A stretch of 64,000 nucleotides of DNA from Pusillimonas sp. T7-7 (GTDB lineage Bacteria; Pseudomonadota; Gammaproteobacteria; Burkholderiales; Burkholderiaceae_B). The translations under genes were made by a program, and so were the position numbers. This document shows, piece by piece, positions 48,839 to 60,293 of this stretch. Numbering within the stretch: the stretch's first letter is position 1; the number at the start of each line of letters is the position of its first letter. The notes under the pieces were generated by a model. That model saw only the letters and a program-made list of their open reading frames with translations. It was not told the DNA's origin and did not search any database. The stretch covers positions 3,658,001-3,722,000 of the forward strand of contig NC_015458.1 of NCBI RefSeq assembly GCF_000209655.1, read 5' to 3'.

Positions 48839-49508
48839 AGGGGCGGCCGCCCGTGGGGAAAGGCCACGATGCTGCGGGATTAATGGTTTTCTTTGCGTCG
48901 GATGCCGGGTTGCTTGCCTTGGCTGCCTTGGCGGCAGCTTTGGCGCTAGGTTTTTTTGGGGCTACCGCCTTTTTGGCTGGCGCCTTTTTAGCGACTGCTT
49001 TTTTTGCGGGAGCCTTCTTGGCTGCCGGAGCGGCCTTTTTCGCTACCGCTTTTTTGGCAGGTGCTTTCTTTGCTGGGGCTTTTTTAGCGACTGCTTTTTT
49101 AGCGACGGCCTTTTTGGCTGGCGCTTTCTTTGCAGGTGCTTTTTTAGCCACGGCTTTCTTGGCTACCGCCTTCTTGGCAACGGCTTTTTTAGCAGGTGCT
49201 TTTTTGGCGACCACTTTTTTAGCGACGGCTTTCTTGGCTACTGTCTTTTTGGCAACCGCTTTTTTGGCAGGTGCTTTTTTAGCAACGACTTTCTTTGCGG
49301 GTGCTTTTTTGGCGACAGCTTTCTTGGCTACAGCTTTTTTGGCAGGTGCTTTTTTAGCAACGACTTTTTTAGCTGGCGCTTTTTTAGCGACTGCTTTCTT
49401 TGCTGCTACGGGTTTCTTTACTGCGGCTTTCTTGGCGGGTGTTGCCTTTTTGGCGGGTGCAGTTTTTTTAGCTACCGCTTTCTTGGCGGCCTTTTTGGCT
49501 GTTGCCAT
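48837..49508 (-). CDS. Histone H1-like Lys/Ala-repeat DNA-binding protein (BpH1/AlgP type)
   Basis: A 223-residue, extremely basic protein made almost wholly of Lys/Ala/Val/Pro repeats (units such as [10 protein letters not shown] and [10 protein letters not shown]) from residue 4 to about 185, ending in a non-repeat tail with [14 protein letters not shown]. The start is ATG 49508 ([15 protein letters not shown]). It resembles BpH1 of Bordetella and AlgP of Pseudomonas, which bind DNA without sequence specificity. The repeat tract is a natural site for unit gain and loss. It is transcribed in the same direction as nrdB, downstream of it. Confidence 0.92.
   Translation of the reverse strand: MATAKKAAKKAVAKKTAPAKKATPAKKAAVKKPVAAKKAVAKKAPAKKVVAKKAPAKKAVAKKAVAKKAPAKKVVAKKAPAKKAVAKKTVAKKAVAKKVVAKKAPAKKAVAKKAVAKKAVAKKAPAKKAPAKKAVAKKAVAKKAPAKKAPAKKAVAKKAAPAAKKAPAKKAVAKKAPAKKAVAPKKPSAKAAAKAAKASNPASDAKKTINPAASWPFPTGGRP
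48955..49500. repeat. Degenerate short tandem repeats coding the Lys/Ala tract
   Basis: The DNA of the H1-like gene consists of related 12- and 15-base units (for example GCTTTTTTAGC, GCGACTGCTTTTTT and GGTGCTTTTTT on the plus strand) in irregular order. Synonymous changes keep neighbouring units from being identical, but the tract is still prone to slippage and recombination. Its T-rich homopolymers also make it difficult to sequence exactly. Confidence 0.8.
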
Positions 49509-49666
49509 AGTAATGCTCCTTGAGATCGAGTCTAAGAGAACGTCCACCCATTTGATATGGCCCCCACGAACTGGGTGCGACCCATCTCAAATGGCGCAAG
49601 CGTGCAAAGTATATTGCACCTTGCACGCCCTAGAGTCTAACGTAAGCTTTTACTATCTTCCAAGCA

Positions 49667-50830
49667 TTATTCCCAGCTTAAGGCTCCGCCGGTCTGATAT
49701 TCAATGACTCGAGTCTCGAAAAAGTTGCGTTCTTTTTTCAGATCGATCATTTCGGCCATCCATGGGAAAGGATTTTCTTCTTGCCCAAAAAGAGGTTCGA
49801 GGCCGATTTGCTGGCAACGTCGATTGGCAATAAAACGCAAATATGATTTGAACATCGAGGCATTCAAACCAAGCACGCCACGAGGCATGGTGTCTTCAGC
49901 GTAAGCATATTCAAGGTCTACAGCCTTTTTGAACAATTCGCGCAGCTCTTCGCGAAACTCGGCTGTCCACAAATGCGGGTTCTCGAGTTTGATTGTGTTG
50001 ATCAGATCAATACCGAAATTGCAGTGCATGGATTCATCGCGAAGTATGTACATGTACTGTTCGGCGGCGCCTGTCATTTTGTTCTGACGACCCAATGCAA
50101 GTATTTGCGTAAAACCAACATAAAAGAACAGACCCTCCATCAGGCATGCAAAAACAATCAGTGATTTAAGCAAGGTTTGATCGGCTTCCGGTGTGCCGGT
50201 CTGGAAGTGAGGATCGGCAATCGCGTCGATGAACGGGATCAGGAATTCATCTTTGGCGCGGATGGAAGGCACTTCGTTGTAGGCATTGAAGATCTCTGCT
50301 TCGTCGAGGTCAAGGCTTTCAACAATGTATTGGTAGGCGTGCGTGTGTATGGCTTCTTCAAACGCCTGACGCAGCAGAAACTGGCGGCACTCTGGCGCTG
50401 TGATGTGCCGGTATGTACCCAGCACTATGTTGTTGGCGGCCAGCGAGTCGGCGGTGACAAAGAAGCCAAGGTTGCGCTTGACGATACGGCGCTCGTCTTC
50501 AGTGAGGCCGTTCGGGTTTTTCCAGAGCGAGATGTCGCGCGACATATTGATTTCTTGCGGCATCCAGTGATTGGCGCAAGTGGCCAGATACTTTTCCCAA
50601 GCCCATTTGTATTTGAAAGGCACCAGTTGGTTGACGTCGGTCTTGCCGTTGATGATGCGTTTGTCGGCGGCGCGCACGCGGCCCGAGCCGTCGGCCGTGC
50701 TTCCTGCCGCAGCTGGTGTTGGAGCCATGGCATCGTTCAGGCCATTTTGCTGCTGATGCGGTGCAGGGTTCACGTTACTGCTTGATGGTGCTGCGCTTGG
50801 CGTAGCGGGTGTGTCGTCCCAATTCAACAT
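49667..50830 (-). CDS. nrdB: Ribonucleotide reductase class Ia, beta subunit
   Basis: Provides the diferric-tyrosyl radical for reduction of ribonucleotides. The start is ATG 50830 ([15 protein letters not shown]), 19 bases after the nrdA stop; 387 residues. Metal ligands include Glu159 and His162 of EEAIH and the radical Tyr166 (HTHAY, four residues after the His, as in E. coli Tyr122), and a second set in [12 protein letters not shown]. The first 50 residues are low-complexity and specific to this lineage. Its C-terminal end (TGGALSWE) should dock on NrdA. Confidence 0.96.
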   Translation of the reverse strand: MLNWDDTPATPSAAPSSSNVNPAPHQQQNGLNDAMAPTPAAAGSTADGSGRVRAADKRIINGKTDVNQLVPFKYKWAWEKYLATCANHWMPQEINMSRDISLWKNPNGLTEDERRIVKRNLGFFVTADSLAANNIVLGTYRHITAPECRQFLLRQAFEEAIHTHAYQYIVESLDLDEAEIFNAYNEVPSIRAKDEFLIPFIDAIADPHFQTGTPEADQTLLKSLIVFACLMEGLFFYVGFTQILALGRQNKMTGAAEQYMYILRDESMHCNFGIDLINTIKLENPHLWTAEFREELRELFKKAVDLEYAYAEDTMPRGVLGLNASMFKSYLRFIANRRCQQIGLEPLFGQEENPFPWMAEMIDLKKERNFFETRVIEYQTGGALSWE

Positions 50831-50849
50831 GATTATTTCCTGTATCTGG

Positions 50850-53771
<2,922 letters not shown>

Positions 53772-53896
53772 GAATGCTCCTGAGACGAAAATGACGTGCA
53801 TCCGAGTGCACGTTCAACTGCGTTTTATTTTGGTGGTGGACTGCAAACTACTGAGGCTTGCTACTGGTGGTGAAGTGTAGCCTTTTAAGGCTGTGA

Positions 53897-53943
53897 CCAC
53901 AAGATATTGTGGTTGCTCATTTTCTTGACACTAATTGTAGTGA
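53897..53943. promoter_or_regulatory. Tandem NrdR boxes upstream of nrdA
   Basis: Box 1, CCACAAGATATTGTGG (53897-53912), and box 2, ACACTAATTGTAGTGA (53928-53943), are imperfect palindromes resembling the NrdR consensus acaCwAtATaTwGtgt. Their centres are 31 bases apart, the three-turn spacing typical of NrdR pairs. They lie between nrdA and the indolepyruvate oxidoreductase gene. NrdR would repress nrdAB when dATP is high; nrdR itself is not in the window. Confidence 0.75.
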
Positions 53944-54029
53944 GTGAGTGCCAGTGAAGCAAGCCCGAATAGGGCTTGATTTTTAATTTTTTTGTAGTTT
54001 GTTTTTACCCTGGAATAAAGCGCCGCCGT

Positions 54030-57000
54030 CTAATGCCTGGCAGACCTTGATTCTTCCCGGTTTTTACTGGTCCAGGCTGGAAATCGTGAAATATTGTTAA
54101 CGGGAACGGCGGGCGCTCCCAACCTTGATTGCAGCGATGCCAGCTTGTTGTGATAAGCCTTGATACTGGCCATTTTAATATGCCCGAAGCCGCGCACCAT
54201 GTGCGGCAACTCGGCCAGCTCGAGCGCCAGGTCATAATTGTTGGCATCCAGCCTGGCCAGCATGCTGAATATCGCCGCTCGGTACTCGTCCATCAGACGC
54301 CGTTCCATCTTGCGTTCAGCAGAGTACGAAAAGATATCCAGCCAGGTTCCACGCAGGATTTTCCCGCGGGCCAGCAGGCTAAAGACCTTTTCCATGCCGG
54401 GGCCCAATGTCAGTTTGCGTGGTATGCCAGTACGTGGGTCGCGACGCGCCAGCACCGGTGGAGCCAAGTGAAAGCGCAGCGAAAAATCACCTTCGAACTG
54501 CTCACGCAAAGATTGACGGAATGCGTCACTGGTAAACAGGCGGGCAACTTCGTACTCGTCCTTATAGGCCATGAGCTTATGCAGAGCCTGCGCGACGGCC
54601 ATCGTCAGGCGCGGCCGCCCCTGTGGCAGCACCGCTTTTTCTGCAGCCAGAACCTGGTCGACCAACTCGCGATATTGTTGGGCGTAAGCCGCATTCTGGT
54701 AGGCGGTCAGCTGTACCCGGCAGCGTGCCACGATTTGATCCAGTGTTTCAGGAGCGTGGATGACGACCGATTTTTCTTGCATGCTGCCAGCCGATTCGAG
54801 TGCGGCGGGGTTGGCGGCAACCAGGCGTCCCATCTGAAAGGCGCTCTGGTTGGCCTGCACGGCAACGCCATTCAGCTCCAGCGCCCGCATGATGGCTTCC
54901 AGGCTCAAGGGGATGGCGCCATGTTGCCAGGCAAAGCCCAGCATCAGCATATTGCTCATAATGCTGTCACCGAACTGTTTGGTGGCCAAAGCGTGCGCTT
55001 GCAGCAGTTTACTGTTGTGATCGCCCACCGCATTGCGTAGCAGCGTGACCGGTCCTTGTGGATCAAGATTAGCCTGGGGATCCCGGGTGAACTCGGGTGT
55101 GGGGGCCAGGTAGGTATTGATGACGGCCAGGGAGTGCTCATGGCGCAGGGTTTGCAGGACTTCGGGCTTGCTGGCCGCCACAGGATCACAAAGAATGGCC
55201 ACATCGGTTTGCTGCGGGCCTATGCGTACAGCACCTGTCTGGCCTGCGTTGGAAGAGAGGCGGATATGGCTGATGACGGCGCCGCCTTTCTGGGCCAGAC
55301 CGGTAATGTCCAATACCGAGGCGGCCCGGCCTTCAAGATGGGCCGCCATGGACAATATTGCACCGATGGTGATGATGCCCGTGCCGCCTATGCCGGCGAC
55401 CAGTACGTTGCATTGGCTTTTATGGTGCAAAAAAACGGGCGGCGGCAGCTTTTCAATCAGCGCCTGCAGTCGTTCATACTCGGCCGGCGAGGCATGGGCG
55501 GTCTTGCGTGGTGTGCCGCCCATAACCGATACAAAACTGGGACAAAAGCCGTCGACGCATGAGTAGTCTTTATTGCAGCTGGACTGGTCAATGGCGCGCT
55601 TGCGGCCAAAAGGGGTTTCCACCGGCGTCAGCGACAGGCAGTTGGACTGTGTACTGCAGTCGCCGCAGCCCTCGCAGACCTCGGTGTTGATGAACAAGCG
55701 CCGGGCCGGGTCGGCCAGGGTTTTCTTTTTCCGGCGCCGGCGTTTTTCCGCAGCACACGCCTGGTCGTGGATCAGCACAGTCACGCCTTCCACCTCGCGC
55801 AGCTCGCGTTGCAGGGCGTCGAGCTCATGGCGATCATGCACGGTGACGCCGGGCGCCAGGGGCGTTCCTCGATACTTTCCGGGATCATCGCTGGTAATGA
55901 CTACACGTTTGACGCCTTCCCCCAGCATCTGCTGGCAGATTTGAGGGACGGAAAGCGATCCATCAACGGGCTGACCGCCGGTCATGGCCACCGCGTCGTT
56001 GAACAGAATCTTGTAGGTGATGTTGGCTTGTGCGGCAACTGCCTGCCGTATGGCCAGATAACCCGAATGGAAGTACGTGCCTTCACCCATATTCTGGAAA
56101 ACATGCGGCATGCGGGTATAGCGCGACAGCCCTATCCAGTCGACGCCTTCGCCACCCATCTGAGTCAGTCCGCTGGTTTCGCGATCCATCCAGGTAGCCA
56201 TATAGTGGCAGCCGACGCCGGCAAGCGCCTGGCTGCCCTCGGGTACTTTGGTAGATGTGCTGTGCGGACAACCCGAACAGAAGTAGGGGCGTCGAATCAG
56301 CGGGGCAGCGGTGGCCTGACCTCCAGTGCTTGGGCTTGCCGCCGCATCGGCGCCATCCAGCACCAGGCTTGCGGCCTGTTGCAGCCAGCAGCGCAACGCA
56401 GAGGCAACGCTGGTGGGGTAAAGCTGCCCCTCTTGCGGCACCAGCGCCTTGCGGTCCAGGCCGAGCTTGCCTGCAACGGTGGGGCGTTGCGCGTGGTTGT
56501 ACAGCATGTCCTTTATCTGGCTTTCTATAAAGGAAGCTTTTTCTTCGATCACCAGTATGTGGTCCAGGCCCTGCGCGAACTGCAGAAAGCCGGCTTCGTC
56601 CATGGGCCAGCTCAGGCCTACTTTGTAGTGGCGCAGCGGGGGCAGTGTTGTATCGGGATGCTGGCGCAACAGTTGCTGCAAGGCATCTTGTGTATCCAGA
56701 AAAGCCTTGCCCGTGGTGACGATGCCCAACCGGGCGTCGGGCGCAGCATCCACGATGCGGTCCAGCGGATGCTGGTGGGCAAAAGCCTCGACCGCTTGCA
56801 GCCGCTGGGCCATGCGGTGCTCGATGGCAGGTGTCAGGAACTCGCGCGCGCTGTACTCGAGGCTGTCATGTTTCTCATCGACGTGATTCAGGTTTGGCGC
56901 TGTCTGCAGAGTGAACGAACGGCCGCTTTCAACTGTTTCCGTGGCCGCCTTGAAGGCGACCCAGGCCCCGCTGTAGCGGGAGAGCGCCCAGCCCCACAGG

Positions 57001-57560
57001 CCGAACTGTTCGTATTCTTCGACAGAGGCCGGGTGCACGATAGGTATGCCCCATGCTTTCAGGGACGACTCGCTGGCGTGGGGAATGGATGATGAGGCGG
57101 CCGTGTGATCGTCGCCCACGATCATCAGGACGCCGCCGTGGCGCGATGCACCCGCGGCATGGCCATGGTGGATGGCGTCGCCGGCGCGATCCACGCCCGG
57201 GCCTTTTCCGTACCACATGGCGAATACGCCATCGACCTGGCGGTCTTCGCGCACACCGGCCTGCTGCGTACCCATCACCATAGTTGCGCCGAGGTCTTCG
57301 TTGATTGCCGGCAGAAAGCTGATTTGATGCTCATCCAGATGAGGCTGGGCGCGCCACATCGCCAAGTCAACACCACCCAACGGAGAGCCGCGATAGCCAG
57401 TGACGAATCCGGCGGTATCAAGCCCTTGGGCTCGGTCAGCCCGCCGCTGGGCCAGCAGCATACGGACCAATGCCTGAGTTCCGGTCAGGAAAACGCGGCC
57501 TGTTGTTGCCGTCAGGTTGTCGTCCAACTTGTACTGATGGTCAATCCATGGCTTAGCCAT
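54030..57560 (-). CDS. Fused indolepyruvate ferredoxin oxidoreductase
   Basis: A 1176-residue TPP/iron-sulfur enzyme that oxidatively decarboxylates aryl-pyruvates to aryl-acetyl-CoA. The start is ATG 57560 (MAKPWIDHQYK) with GGAG upstream. In order it has a pyrimidine-binding domain (VTGYRGSPLGGVDLAMWRA), a TPP domain (about 445-600), an iron-sulfur region (EVCEGCGDCSTQSNCLSL then SSCNKDYSCVDGFCPSFV), a gamma domain (VLVAGIGGTGIITIGAIL) and a long C-terminal extension. This single-chain form is typical of betaproteobacteria, where it serves phenylalanine or tryptophan breakdown. A divergent Lrp-type regulator suggests amino-acid control. Confidence 0.93.
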   Translation of the reverse strand: MAKPWIDHQYKLDDNLTATTGRVFLTGTQALVRMLLAQRRADRAQGLDTAGFVTGYRGSPLGGVDLAMWRAQPHLDEHQISFLPAINEDLGATMVMGTQQAGVREDRQVDGVFAMWYGKGPGVDRAGDAIHHGHAAGASRHGGVLMIVGDDHTAASSSIPHASESSLKAWGIPIVHPASVEEYEQFGLWGWALSRYSGAWVAFKAATETVESGRSFTLQTAPNLNHVDEKHDSLEYSAREFLTPAIEHRMAQRLQAVEAFAHQHPLDRIVDAAPDARLGIVTTGKAFLDTQDALQQLLRQHPDTTLPPLRHYKVGLSWPMDEAGFLQFAQGLDHILVIEEKASFIESQIKDMLYNHAQRPTVAGKLGLDRKALVPQEGQLYPTSVASALRCWLQQAASLVLDGADAAASPSTGGQATAAPLIRRPYFCSGCPHSTSTKVPEGSQALAGVGCHYMATWMDRETSGLTQMGGEGVDWIGLSRYTRMPHVFQNMGEGTYFHSGYLAIRQAVAAQANITYKILFNDAVAMTGGQPVDGSLSVPQICQQMLGEGVKRVVITSDDPGKYRGTPLAPGVTVHDRHELDALQRELREVEGVTVLIHDQACAAEKRRRRKKKTLADPARRLFINTEVCEGCGDCSTQSNCLSLTPVETPFGRKRAIDQSSCNKDYSCVDGFCPSFVSVMGGTPRKTAHASPAEYERLQALIEKLPPPVFLHHKSQCNVLVAGIGGTGIITIGAILSMAAHLEGRAASVLDITGLAQKGGAVISHIRLSSNAGQTGAVRIGPQQTDVAILCDPVAASKPEVLQTLRHEHSLAVINTYLAPTPEFTRDPQANLDPQGPVTLLRNAVGDHNSKLLQAHALATKQFGDSIMSNMLMLGFAWQHGAIPLSLEAIMRALELNGVAVQANQSAFQMGRLVAANPAALESAGSMQEKSVVIHAPETLDQIVARCRVQLTAYQNAAYAQQYRELVDQVLAAEKAVLPQGRPRLTMAVAQALHKLMAYKDEYEVARLFTSDAFRQSLREQFEGDFSLRFHLAPPVLARRDPRTGIPRKLTLGPGMEKVFSLLARGKILRGTWLDIFSYSAERKMERRLMDEYRAAIFSMLARLDANNYDLALELAELPHMVRGFGHIKMASIKAYHNKLASLQSRLGAPAVPVNNISRFPAWTSKNREESRSARH

Positions 57561-57641
57561 AACAGTCTCCGTTATTGCTTCCATGATAGTGGCCTTCAAA
57601 CAGAGACTTATTGCGTATTAATAACGTAAAATCCCTAGTTA

Positions 57642-57659
57642 ACGAAATAAACATTTCGT
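57642..57659. promoter_or_regulatory. Inverted repeat before the Lrp-type regulator gene
   Basis: ACGAAAT (57642-57648) and ATTTCGT (57653-57659) form a perfect 7-bp dyad with a 4-base spacer, 13 bases before the regulator's start. Size and AT-rich surroundings fit an Lrp/AsnC-type site. It could serve autoregulation and control of the divergent indolepyruvate oxidoreductase gene. Confidence 0.5.
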
Positions 57660-57672
57660 ATATAAGGTGTTT

Positions 57673-58125
57673 ATGGATAAAACTGATATAAAAATCCTTA
57701 AGGTGCTGCAGGAGGACGGCAGGGCTTCCGCGCAGCAGCTCTCAGACCAGGTCGGCCTGTCGACGGCGCCGGTGTGGCGGCGGGTCAAGGCGCTAGAGGC
57801 TGCCGGGGTGATACAAGGCTATTACGCTCAGGTCGATCGCCGCAAGGTGGGCCTGCAGGGCTGTATGTTCACCCAGATCAGCCTCGAACGGCACTCGGCC
57901 GATATTGTTGAAAATTTCGAGCGCTCAGTGCGGGATGCGCCTGAGATCCTGGAGTGCTACGCCGTCACTGGCGATAGTGACTTCTTGCTGAAAATACTCG
58001 TCTCCAGCCCCGAAGACTACGACCGCTTCCTGCATCGTTTTCTGTTCAACCTGCCTGGCGTGCGCCAGACTCGAACCATTGTGGCGCTGCGTGAAATCAA
58101 GCATGATCTGAAGCTGCCGTTGTAG
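57673..58125 (+). CDS. Lrp/AsnC-family regulator divergent from the oxidoreductase gene
   Basis: A 150-residue Lrp-type regulator: an HTH (DIKILKVLQEDGRASAQQLS, GLSTAPVWRRVKALEAAGVI) and a RAM ligand domain (ECYAVTGDSDFLLKILVSSP, LFNLPGVRQTRTIVALREIK). The start is ATG 57673 with AAGG upstream. It is shorter and more divergent than the true Lrp at 13.4 kb, so it is probably a local regulator. The divergent placement points to control of aryl-pyruvate oxidation, with an aromatic amino acid or its keto acid as likely ligand. Confidence 0.9.
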   Translation: MDKTDIKILKVLQEDGRASAQQLSDQVGLSTAPVWRRVKALEAAGVIQGYYAQVDRRKVGLQGCMFTQISLERHSADIVENFERSVRDAPEILECYAVTGDSDFLLKILVSSPEDYDRFLHRFLFNLPGVRQTRTIVALREIKHDLKLPL

Positions 58126-58293
58126 TAGTCTGCGGCCATGCCGATATTCCTTGGACGCCGCAAGCAATCAGCCCCGAGCCAGCATGGGCGGTAGACCTTC
58201 AGGTAGAATTATTTTGGACTCAATCTCGGGCCGCTGTCCTTGGACGGGCGGACCATGCCACATACTGTTCGTGGCTTTGAAAAGGAAGGCCTT

Positions 58294-58785
58294 ATGCATA
58301 TTTCCATCCTACGTCAACGCACGATATACATGGGCTTGGCTGTAGCGGCACTAGTGGCCGGCTGCGCCGCGCCCAGTGCGCCTCCGGCGCCCAAGGCCGA
58401 AGTGCCCAGCTGCCGGGCGGCGGCTGGCGGTGATGCCTTGGTGGGCAACTGGCTCATTGTGCGCAAGCAAAAAGGCGTCGCCGGCGAGCTGCGTACGCTG
58501 TTCACCCTGCATGCCGATGGCACCATGGCTTATACCGAACAACTCAAACGCAACAACAAGCCGTCGCAGGGTTTGTCTGAAACGGGTTGCTGGGAGCACC
58601 AGCAACAAACCCTGACGATGCGCACCCTGCATTCAAACGGGGCGCTGGTCAATCTTGAGGACCCCATTTACACCAATCAGTACACCATCGTATCGGCCAC
58701 TGACAAGACTCTGTCTTTGAAAGACACTGATGGCGCCTCGATGACCGCAAGACGCATGTCACCGGGTTATCGCCTGCCGTTTTAA
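58294..58785 (+). CDS. Lipoprotein with lipocalin-like small beta domain
   Basis: A 163-residue lipoprotein. The start is ATG 58294 with AAGGAAGG upstream. The signal (MGLAVAALVAGC) ends in a lipobox with Cys near residue 23, followed by an Ala/Pro linker. The remaining 120 residues (GNWLIVRKQKGVAGELRTLF, MAYTEQLKRNNKPSQGLSE, YTNQYTIVSATDKTLSLKD) look like a beta-barrel of the kind that binds small ligands, but I do not recognise the family. A hairpin (58772-58781 with 58784-58793) covers the stop codon. It is convergent with gltX. Confidence 0.8.
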   Translation: MHISILRQRTIYMGLAVAALVAGCAAPSAPPAPKAEVPSCRAAAGGDALVGNWLIVRKQKGVAGELRTLFTLHADGTMAYTEQLKRNNKPSQGLSETGCWEHQQQTLTMRTLHSNGALVNLEDPIYTNQYTIVSATDKTLSLKDTDGASMTARRMSPGYRLPF

Positions 58786-58806
58786 CGGCAGGCCTGGCTG
58801 TGCGCG

Positions 58807-60216
58807 TTACTGTGCTGACAGGCGTCCAAGCACCCGTTCGCGCCCCAGTATGGCCAGTACTGCACCGATAGCCGGGGTTTGCTTCTGGCCCGTGACTACC
58901 AGGCGCAGCGGAATGGCCAGCTTGGGCATTTTTACGCCATGTTCGGCCAGTATGGCCTTGATCAGGGCGTCCAGCGCTTCGGTTGTCCAGTCCGGCAAGG
59001 CTTGTGCTTTTTGAGCAAAATCGGCCAATAGGCTGCGGGCTGCGTCATCAATGTGCTCGGCCTGAAGCTCGGGGCTGGCGGCCGTGTACGGAGCGCAGAA
59101 CAGCATGGCGCCGTCGGCCAGCTGGTTCAGCGTTTCGGCGCGATCTTTGAGCAGGCCCATGACGGCTGGCAAATCAATGGCGTCGGGGTCGCCTTGCCGC
59201 TGACGGATACGGGGCGCCACACGTTCGGCCAGGTCTTCATTGCCGCTTTGCTTGATGTAATGCGCGTTGACCCAGTTCAGTTTCTTGGGGTCCCATTGCG
59301 CTGCCGACTTGGTAAGGTTGCGTGTGTCGAACCATTCCACCAGTTGTTCACGGGTGAACAGTTCGTCGTTGCCGTGGCTCCAGCCCAGGCGGGCCAGGTA
59401 ATTGATCATGGCTTCGGGCAGATAGCCGTCGTTGTCGTATTCCATGACGTTGACGGCGCCGTGGCGTTTGGACAGCTTTTCGCCATCGGGCCCGAGTATC
59501 ATGGGTACGTGTCCATATTGCGGCAGCGTGCCGCCCAGGGCGCGTAAAATGTTGATCTGCCTGGGTGTGTTGTTGACGTGATCGTCACCGCGCAATACGT
59601 GGGTGATTTCCATGTCCCAGTCATCGACCACTACACAGAAGTTGTAGGTGGGCGTGCCGTCGGGCCGGGCGATGATCAGGTCATCCAGCTCGCTGTTGTC
59701 GAAGCTGATGGGACCTTTGATCAGGTCGTTCCAGCCGGTTGCGCCTTCCTGGGGGTTCTTGAAACGCACTACGGGCTTGCGATCCGCGGGCACGGACGGT
59801 AAGGTTTTTCCAGACTCGGGCCGCCATGTGCCGTCGTAACGGGGCTTGAGTCCGGCTGCGCGGGCCTTTTCCCGCATCGCCTCGACTTCCTCGGGGCTGC
59901 TGTAGCAGTAGTAGGCGGTGCCGTCCTTGAGCATCTGCGCCACGACTTCGCGGTAGCGATCCATGCGCTGCATTTGGTAAAAAGGGCCTTCGTCGGGCTG
60001 CATGCCCAGCCACTGCATGCTGTCAAGAATGGCCTGTACGGCCTCGGGTGTTGAGCGTTCCAGGTCGGTGTCTTCTATGCGCAGCACGAACACACCCTGG
60101 TGGTGGCGTGCAAAGGCCCAGGAAAACAGCGCGGTGCGGGCTCCGCCCAGATGCAGGTATCCGGTAGGAGACGGGGCGAAGCGGGTACGAACGGCAGTAG
60201 AGGTGGACGAGGTCAT
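58807..60216 (-). CDS. gltX: Glutamyl-tRNA synthetase
   Basis: Charges tRNA-Glu, which also feeds the hemL pathway. The 469 residues carry the HIGH-type motif [17 protein letters not shown] near residue 15, [18 protein letters not shown] text ([12 protein letters not shown]), [15 protein letters not shown], and the KMSKS equivalent KLSKRHGA near 240. The C-terminal anticodon domain is complete. It is convergent with the lipoprotein gene and divergent from the Pat-type gene. Confidence 0.97.
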   Translation of the reverse strand: MTSSTSTAVRTRFAPSPTGYLHLGGARTALFSWAFARHHQGVFVLRIEDTDLERSTPEAVQAILDSMQWLGMQPDEGPFYQMQRMDRYREVVAQMLKDGTAYYCYSSPEEVEAMREKARAAGLKPRYDGTWRPESGKTLPSVPADRKPVVRFKNPQEGATGWNDLIKGPISFDNSELDDLIIARPDGTPTYNFCVVVDDWDMEITHVLRGDDHVNNTPRQINILRALGGTLPQYGHVPMILGPDGEKLSKRHGAVNVMEYDNDGYLPEAMINYLARLGWSHGNDELFTREQLVEWFDTRNLTKSAAQWDPKKLNWVNAHYIKQSGNEDLAERVAPRIRQRQGDPDAIDLPAVMGLLKDRAETLNQLADGAMLFCAPYTAASPELQAEHIDDAARSLLADFAQKAQALPDWTTEALDALIKAILAEHGVKMPKLAIPLRLVVTGQKQTPAIGAVLAILGRERVLGRLSAQ

Positions 60217-60293
60217 TGTTAGTCGTTAGGCTTGAGCAAGTAATCGTCCTATTTTAGAGTACAGATCAATTACCGTTGAAATTCGGATAAAAC

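Noticed and set aside
48955..49500. Tandem short repeats as a possible CRISPR array
   Set aside because: Units are contiguous, variable and in frame with a protein; there are no unique spacers and no cas genes.
48772..49707. 311-residue plus-strand ORF of [15 protein letters not shown] repeats
   Set aside because: It is the antisense reading of the Lys/Ala-repeat H1-like gene; the hydrophobic repeats are complement of AAG/GCC codons and no ribosome site is present.
55767..57092. 441-residue plus-strand ORF
   Set aside because: It is antisense to the indolepyruvate oxidoreductase gene and has no recognisable protein features.
57601..57640. AT-rich near-palindrome CGTATTAATAACG as a second Lrp site
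   Set aside because: The arms do not match exactly and the sequence is common in AT-rich promoters.
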